NCBI GenBank assembly: GCA_028287455.1
Contig: JAQBPP010000105.1
Location: 1 to 10,933, forward strand
Reading direction: 5' to 3'
Origin: Bacilli bacterium
Lineage (GTDB): Bacteria; Bacillota; Bacilli; Tumebacillales; JAQBPP01
Length of the DNA: 10,933 nt
The notes under the pieces were generated by a model. The model was not told where the DNA came from. It ran no database searches and saw nothing but the letters and a program-made list of their open reading frames with translations. The translations under genes were made by a program, and so were the position numbers. The stretch's first letter is position 1, and each line of letters begins with the position of its first letter. Shown here piece by piece: positions 6,673 through 10,933 of the stretch.

Positions 6673-6706
6673 AACTAGAAGTCAGTTCTTGCTCGTATGC
6701 CCCTAT
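6656..6706. repeat. Two-tier hairpin between pgi and the hydrolase gene
   Basis: ATAGGGGCATA (6656-6666) and TATGCCCCTAT (6696-6706) form a perfect 11-bp stem. Inside it AAGAACT (6670-6676) and AGTTCTT (6684-6690) form a perfect 7-bp stem with a 7-nt loop. A 3/5-nt internal loop joins the two stems. It begins 32 bases after the pgi stop. No T-run follows on either strand (GTTATTG on minus, CACACAG on plus), so it is not a canonical intrinsic terminator. It may end pgi mRNA by another route, stabilise its 3' end, or bind a regulator. Confidence 0.7.
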
Positions 6707-6738
6707 CACACAGCAAAGCAGTTAATTATTGATTATAT

Positions 6739-8094
6739 TCAGGTCAACCGCTGCTCAAGTGCAGCTTTGGCTTCTTCATAACCAGGTTTGCCAAGCAGTG
6801 CAAACATATTTTTCTTATAATCCTCCACCCCTGGCTGGTCGAATGGATTGACGCCCATTAAGTAACCGCTGATACCGCACGCCTTTTCGAAGAAATACAC
6901 CAATTGTCCGAATTGGAAGGGGGAAATTTCCGGCATTGTGACAACCAAATTTGGCACACCGCCATCCGTATGTGCCAAAAGTGTTCCTTCAAATGCTTTG
7001 TGATTCACAAAATCCATCGTTTTGCCTGCGAGGAAGTTCAGGCCATCCCGATCATCCTCAGCGCGTTCAATTCGGATCTGCTCGTGTGACTTTTCCACTT
7101 GAATTACAGTTTCGAACATATTCCGCAGCCCTTGCTGGATATATTGTCCCATCGAATGCAAATCGGTCGTGAAATCAACTGATGCCGGGAAGACCCCTTT
7201 ATAATCCTTGCCTTCACTTTCACCAAACAATTGCTTCCACCATTCAGAAAAATAATGCAAGGAAGGTTCATAATTCACGAGAATCTCAGTTGTTTTGCCT
7301 TTGCGATAAAGGGCATTACGAGCGGCCGCATATTGGTAACAAGGGTTTTGTGACAGCTTGGGGTTCCGGTACAATTCTGACGCTGCTGCTGCTCCTGCTA
7401 GTATCGCTTCAATGTCTACTCCGCTTACTGCAATGGGCAGAAGTCCCACAGCGGTTAGTACCGAGTAGCGCCCCCCGACATCATCGGGGATGACAAATGA
7501 CTCATACCCTTCCTCACCTGCCAGCGTTTTCAGCGCCCCGCGCTCCCGGTCTGTCGTGGCATATATTCGACGTCGGGCACCTTCCACGCCATATTTCGTC
7601 TGCAGGTAATCACGAAACAGTCGAAATGCGATTGCAGGCTCAGTAGTTGTACCTGATTTCGATATCACATTGACGGAAATGTCCTTGTCGCCAATCAATT
7701 CAAATAAATGCTTCAGATAAGTAGAGGAGATGTTGTTGCCTGCGTAATAAATCTCCGGCGTTTTGCGTTGGTGCTTCGGAAGCAAGTTGTAAAACGAATG
7801 GTTTAACAGGTCAATTGCGGCGCGCGCACCCAAATAGGAACCGCCAATGCCAATCACCACCAGCACATCAGAATCTGCTTGAATGCGCTGCGCAGCTTCT
7901 CGTATCCGGGCGAATTCTTGTTTGTCGTAGCCTGTTGGCAGATCAATCCAGCCTAAATACTCGTGCCCAACTCCCGTTTTATTATGCAGCTGTTCATGGG
8001 CTGCCACGATGGCAGGCTCTAAATTGTACACCTCATGTTCATGCAAAAAAGGAGCGGCAGTCTTAAAATCAAACGAAAGTGGTGATTTTGACAA
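6739..8094 (-). CDS. pgi: Glucose-6-phosphate isomerase
   Basis: Interconverts glucose 6-phosphate and fructose 6-phosphate in glycolysis and gluconeogenesis. The protein is 451 aa, matching the Bacillus-type short PGI along its whole length. Sugar-phosphate binding shows in SKSGTT (145-150). The catalytic residues expected from the Geobacillus enzyme are present: Glu292 in FGESEGKD, His313 in DLHS, and Lys427 in QPGVEDYKK. The start is TTG8094. AGGAGG at 8108-8103 is 8 bases upstream, and an in-frame TGA at 8100-8098 rules out any earlier start. The nearer ATG at 8101 is out of frame, only one base from the SD, and leads to a 10-codon dead end. Its own extended -10 promoter lies upstream, divergent from the CotS-like gene. 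Confidence 0.97.
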   Translation of the reverse strand: MSKSPLSFDFKTAAPFLHEHEVYNLEPAIVAAHEQLHNKTGVGHEYLGWIDLPTGYDKQEFARIREAAQRIQADSDVLVVIGIGGSYLGARAAIDLLNHSFYNLLPKHQRKTPEIYYAGNNISSTYLKHLFELIGDKDISVNVISKSGTTTEPAIAFRLFRDYLQTKYGVEGARRRIYATTDRERGALKTLAGEEGYESFVIPDDVGGRYSVLTAVGLLPIAVSGVDIEAILAGAAAASELYRNPKLSQNPCYQYAAARNALYRKGKTTEILVNYEPSLHYFSEWWKQLFGESEGKDYKGVFPASVDFTTDLHSMGQYIQQGLRNMFETVIQVEKSHEQIRIERAEDDRDGLNFLAGKTMDFVNHKAFEGTLLAHTDGGVPNLVVTMPEISPFQFGQLVYFFEKACGISGYLMGVNPFDQPGVEDYKKNMFALLGKPGYEEAKAALEQRLT

Positions 8095-8154
8095 TTTTCA
8101 TTCCTCCTGGGAACTGTTGCTTGCACATTTACAGACAATTGTTTCCATTAGGGG

Positions 8155-8163
8155 ATTATAACA
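8155..8163 (-). promoter_or_regulatory. Extended -10 promoter of pgi
   Basis: The minus strand reads TGT followed by a perfect TATAAT (8160-8155), a full extended -10 element. The -35 position holds only TGGTTT, a poor match. The transcript would begin near 8148 with a leader of about 54 bases. An 8-bp palindrome ACAATTGT (8135-8142) lies just inside the transcript and might be an operator. Confidence 0.65.
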
Positions 8164-8247
8164 TGCCTGCTGATTAGAAACCATTTGTTACCGGTGCAAA
8201 TAGACTATTACAAGGCTTGGAATAGAGCTGTTAGGGGTGGGACGATA

Positions 8248-9219
8248 ATGCTTAATGATCAACTGGTAAATCGCATTCTGGACTTGTATGGAATCAAAGC
8301 GAAGAGAAGCAAACAAATAGGACCAGTGGTTAGGCTGGTCGCGGACAAACACATTTTTGCTTTAAAACAGTACGACAGCCTTGAAGGTCTCGCTTTTCAA
8401 GTCGCCGCAGTGAGACATTTAAAAGCGCGTAAGTTTCAGCACTGCCTATCTTTTGTCCCTGCGAAAAATAACCAACCGATTGCTCAGTTCCAGGGGAAGT
8501 CGTATCTGCTTAGCAAGTGGATCACCGGAAGATGTCCCAACGTTAAACATTGGAGTGAATTGCGTGCTATGGTGCAGGAGTTGGCCCGCTTCCACCTGGC
8601 ATCAGTCGGACTCGAATTCGAAGAGCAGAGCATGGAGCATAAGGAACTTGCCGCTAAAACCAACTGGCACAAGCTGCCGTTACAAATGGAGGATAAACTG
8701 CAACAGCTGAAACTATGGAGAAAAGACTATGCTCATCCTGGGCTTGATAAGGCAGTCTATTTAGCAGATAAAAGCTTGGAGCAGCTTCATTCGGCTCCCT
8801 GCCTGGAACTTGCCGAGCAGGAACAGGCAGGCAAAACGTTTGTGCACGGAGATTACAATTTCCCGAATTTAGTGCTGCGAAATGATAATAAAATCTTCTT
8901 AATCGATTTGGATAATGCTTCTTATCATGTGCGCCTGGCAGATCTGATTCATGTAGTGCAAAGAAACTGGGGTGTAAATGTCGACCTGGCACGCCGAATG
9001 ATGCGGGAATACCACAAGATTCGCTCGTTGCGGCCAGCCGAATTTGAAGTGCTGACTGCTGCGGTCTCGTTTCCGGCTCAATATTGGCGAATGATCCATC
9101 TTGCCCGCTACAAAGGCAAACACCCGTCAGCAAAACAACTGGATCACTGGAGCCATCTCTTCCTCTCCTCACGGGCTGCCCATCAAATCCGGCAATTGCG
9201 CATGAAACAACTAGTCTAA
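8248..9219 (+). CDS. CotS/YutH-like spore-coat kinase-fold protein
   Basis: A 323-aa protein with the aminoglycoside-phosphotransferase (protein-kinase-like) fold. Lys40 in FALK is the likely ATP lysine. The catalytic loop is HGDYNFPN (200-207) with Asp202 and Asn207. The metal motif is IDLDNASYHVRLADL (219-233) with Asp220. That arrangement matches the CotS/CotI/YutH/YsxE family, best known as spore-coat components; at least some members are thought to be active kinases, and the key residues are intact here. The frame extends to a TTG at 8185, but ATG8248 is preferred because AGGGGTGG lies 7 bases before it. No clear sigma-E or sigma-K promoter was recognised upstream. It converges on the tandem glycosyltransferase gene with a 12-bp gap. 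A generic aminoglycoside or choline kinase is a less likely alternative. Confidence 0.82.
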   Translation: MLNDQLVNRILDLYGIKAKRSKQIGPVVRLVADKHIFALKQYDSLEGLAFQVAAVRHLKARKFQHCLSFVPAKNNQPIAQFQGKSYLLSKWITGRCPNVKHWSELRAMVQELARFHLASVGLEFEEQSMEHKELAAKTNWHKLPLQMEDKLQQLKLWRKDYAHPGLDKAVYLADKSLEQLHSAPCLELAEQEQAGKTFVHGDYNFPNLVLRNDNKIFLIDLDNASYHVRLADLIHVVQRNWGVNVDLARRMMREYHKIRSLRPAEFEVLTAAVSFPAQYWRMIHLARYKGKHPSAKQLDHWSHLFLSSRAAHQIRQLRMKQLV

Positions 9220-9240
9220 ACGTAACGCTCCTTAGTTGTT
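9206..9240. repeat. 8-bp inverted repeat across two converging gene ends
   Basis: AACAACTA (9206-9213) and TAGTTGTT (9233-9240) are perfect inverted copies around 19 nt. They span the last codons of the CotS-like gene and of the glycosyltransferase gene. The stem is AT-rich and has no T-run on either side. It might act as a weak shared terminator, or it could be chance. Confidence 0.35.
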
Positions 9241-10905
9241 GAGATAGCTTTGCAAGAGATCACGCCGCCTGATATCATCTGCGAAGTATCCCCTTTTACC
9301 TACACTTGTAATCAAATAGTGGATTGCTTCCAGATGGTCGCCAATAATCAATTGCTGCAAAGGCTTGCCAAAACGATGCTGGTGTAATTCCCTGCGAAAC
9401 AGGTTGGTTTTAATGACGTCCACTTCTTGTACCGCTTTCACACGCAGCCCGGCCAGAATCGCTTTGGTGTGGGCCAGTGGCGGCACGCAAAGAGAGGAAA
9501 CTCCGATCACACGAATTGCTTCCGCCCGCGCGATATGGGGCACCGCGGTTAAGGAGGCGGCTCCTAGGTCCTTGCGGTTTAACACGAGATTTAAAAACAG
9601 TTTCAGCATCGTCACCGGATCACGAATGGCTACTCCCTGTAAAACATTGGTGAGGTCGTTTAATCCGATATCAATGTCTTCCTCCATCGATGCGATGAAG
9701 CGTGAGAGATCTTCCTTTCGAATATGAATATCGCCATCCAGAAATAAATAGGCCTCACCAGACTCTTGCAGCACTCCGAGTCCTCGCCCAACGTCATGTC
9801 CTACCGCTTGTTCATAGCTGCAAACATCAGCCCCTGCTGCGGTCGCGAGGTTTGCTGAATTGTCAGTTGTGCCGTTAGAGACGACCACCACTTTTGCAGC
9901 CCCAGCCTCTAGAGCAGAGCTGATAACCTGACGGATGGTTTTCCCCTCGTTGCGAACTGGAATCACAGTTACCACTAGCTGTACTGGACGGGGTGTGGTT
10001 TCCGGGAAAACTTCATCAGGAGTATCGACGAGTTCAGCTGTTGGTTCATTGTCGATTTCATCCTCCGAGGGCTCCTCACGAGCAAGCATCAATTCGCCGA
10101 TCATCTCTCGCTGTCTGTTTAAATCGGTAAAATTGCCGCGTGGGCCGCGGTGGCCAATGACATAGTCCAGCGCCTCAATGCAATCGCCCAGAATCAGCAT
10201 CGTCACCGGATCCTGACCTGTTAGATAACGGGACTTGCGCAGCGGGTTTTTTACTCCTACCTGGACAAAATGCGCTTGCGTTACTTTTAACCCTTTCAAA
10301 ATGCTGCGTGCATGCGCCAAAGGGGGAATGGACAGTGCTGCGCAGCCAATTTTCTTAACAGCTCGTTTCGATAGTGCATGGGGCACTGCTGTAAGCGTAC
10401 TGGCTTTTAAATCCTGTCGTCCAAGCATCACATTCAAAGAATATTTGGCAATATTCACCGGGTGGATGTTCACCCCGACCTGTACATTTGGATATGAATT
10501 TAAGGCCACATCATTGCCAGCTTGAACACAGTCGACAAATTTGATCAGATCCTCTTTTGCAATCACCATATCTCCATCGATAAATAACAGAATATCCCCT
10601 TTGGCTTGTTTGGCGCCAATCGCTCTGCCAACGTCATGCCCCAGTTTTTCTGGGATTTCGATCACTTTTGCCCCTGCCTCCCGGGCCAGCGGAATCGTCT
10701 GATCGGTGCAGCCGTTCGCCACGACAAGGATTTCCACATCTTTTCCAAGTTTGCGCACTTCACGAACCACCTGGCCAATCCGCTTTTCTTCTTCTGATGC
10801 AGGGATAATGACAGAAACTATGCTGAGCAGTTTAAACGGTTTGGATTTCAAATGATGTTTGTATTGATTTACTATTAGAACATGATTTCTTTTAATAAAT
10901 ATCAC
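9232..10905 (-). CDS. Tandem-domain family 2 glycosyltransferase
   Basis: A 557-aa cytosolic protein containing two complete GT2-type (GT-A) domains in one chain, at about 28-275 and 308-553. They are joined by an acidic linker (277-306). Both domains share, in order, V(S/T)VIP, NG(C/T)TD, GHDVGR (89-94 and 369-374), the DxD metal motif (DGDMVI 110-115; DGDIHI 390-395), LTAVPH, PPLAH and GD-x-(I/L)EA near the end. They are clear paralogous copies with both active sites apparently intact. No transmembrane helix is seen. The acceptor and donor sugars are unknown. Context suggests spore-surface glycan, because a CotS-like gene adjoins it. The start is uncertain. The longest frame begins at GTG10905, no Shine-Dalgarno is visible there or nearby, and the first 25 or so codons are very AT-rich. 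Confidence 0.85.
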   Translation of the reverse strand: MIFIKRNHVLIVNQYKHHLKSKPFKLLSIVSVIIPASEEEKRIGQVVREVRKLGKDVEILVVANGCTDQTIPLAREAGAKVIEIPEKLGHDVGRAIGAKQAKGDILLFIDGDMVIAKEDLIKFVDCVQAGNDVALNSYPNVQVGVNIHPVNIAKYSLNVMLGRQDLKASTLTAVPHALSKRAVKKIGCAALSIPPLAHARSILKGLKVTQAHFVQVGVKNPLRKSRYLTGQDPVTMLILGDCIEALDYVIGHRGPRGNFTDLNRQREMIGELMLAREEPSEDEIDNEPTAELVDTPDEVFPETTPRPVQLVVTVIPVRNEGKTIRQVISSALEAGAAKVVVVSNGTTDNSANLATAAGADVCSYEQAVGHDVGRGLGVLQESGEAYLFLDGDIHIRKEDLSRFIASMEEDIDIGLNDLTNVLQGVAIRDPVTMLKLFLNLVLNRKDLGAASLTAVPHIARAEAIRVIGVSSLCVPPLAHTKAILAGLRVKAVQEVDVIKTNLFRRELHQHRFGKPLQQLIIGDHLEAIHYLITSVGKRGYFADDIRRRDLLQSYLNN

Positions 10906-10933
10906 TAGTTTAAAAATAATAAGTTTTATAAAA
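10845..10933 (-). other. AT-rich 5' region of the tandem glycosyltransferase gene
   Basis: This stretch is far richer in A and T than the rest of the gene. Read on the minus strand it contains several TATAAT- and TTTAAA-like words but no GGAGG-type ribosome binding site. It covers the nominal GTG start at 10905 and the window edge. It may be promoter plus leader with the true start downstream (for example TTG at 10851), or a boundary where the gene's original 5' end was replaced. Confidence 0.4.

Noticed and set aside
8185..8247. TTG start for the CotS-like gene
   Set aside because: No ribosome binding site precedes it, while AGGGGTGG is well placed before ATG8248. The extra residues look like translated leader.
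8654..9172. 172-codon minus-strand frame inside the CotS-like gene
   Set aside because: It is antisense to a well-supported gene with intact kinase motifs, and its translation is low-complexity and unlike any family I recognise.
1..10933. Phage, IS element, CRISPR or defence system
   Set aside because: No transposase, integrase, target-site repeats, spaced repeats or defence-type domains were found. The genes are metabolic, lipid and spore-related.

Overview
This window looks like chromosomal DNA of an endospore-forming member of the Bacillales. Four things support that: a near-canonical FapR operator in front of a FabHB-type fabH, a Bacillus-type 451-aa phosphoglucose isomerase, a DUF2935 protein, and a CotS/YutH-like spore-coat kinase-fold gene. 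Most genes have strong GGAGG-type ribosome binding sites. No tRNA, rRNA, CRISPR array, transposase or phage gene was seen. The genus cannot be fixed from the sequence alone.

Layout from left to right. (1) Positions 1-167 hold the 3' end of a membrane protein, probably an MFS exporter. A 299-bp gap follows with two terminator-like hairpins, a FapR operator and an extended -10 promoter. (2) fabH (467-1456) and a DUF2935 gene (1528-2316) run on the plus strand, probably as one transcript. They end in a perfect 16-bp inverted repeat that can terminate transcription from both sides. (3) A three-gene minus-strand operon reads from 5722 down to 2377: Gfo/Idh/MocA oxidoreductase A, a xylose-isomerase-like TIM-barrel protein, and Gfo/Idh/MocA oxidoreductase B. 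(4) Upstream of it, also on the minus strand, are an alpha/beta hydrolase of the cinnamoyl/feruloyl-esterase type (5837-6604) and pgi (6739-8094). A large two-tier hairpin without a T-run separates these two. (5) Divergent from pgi is a CotS-like gene (8248-9219). It converges on a minus-strand gene (9232-about 10905) that encodes two complete, mutually homologous GT2 glycosyltransferase domains in one chain.

How the genes may work together. fabH feeds fatty-acid initiation and should respond to malonyl-CoA through FapR. The oxidoreductase-isomerase-oxidoreductase operon has the enzyme classes needed for an oxidise, eliminate or isomerise, then reduce route on a sugar or glycoside, like the levoglucosan (Lgd) pathway. 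The neighbouring pgi would take up glucose 6-phosphate, but that link is inference. The CotS-like gene and the tandem glycosyltransferase are plausible spore-surface functions. The items most worth a second look are the tandem glycosyltransferase with its unclear 5' end, the three-gene sugar operon, and the FapR-controlled fabH-DUF2935 pair.
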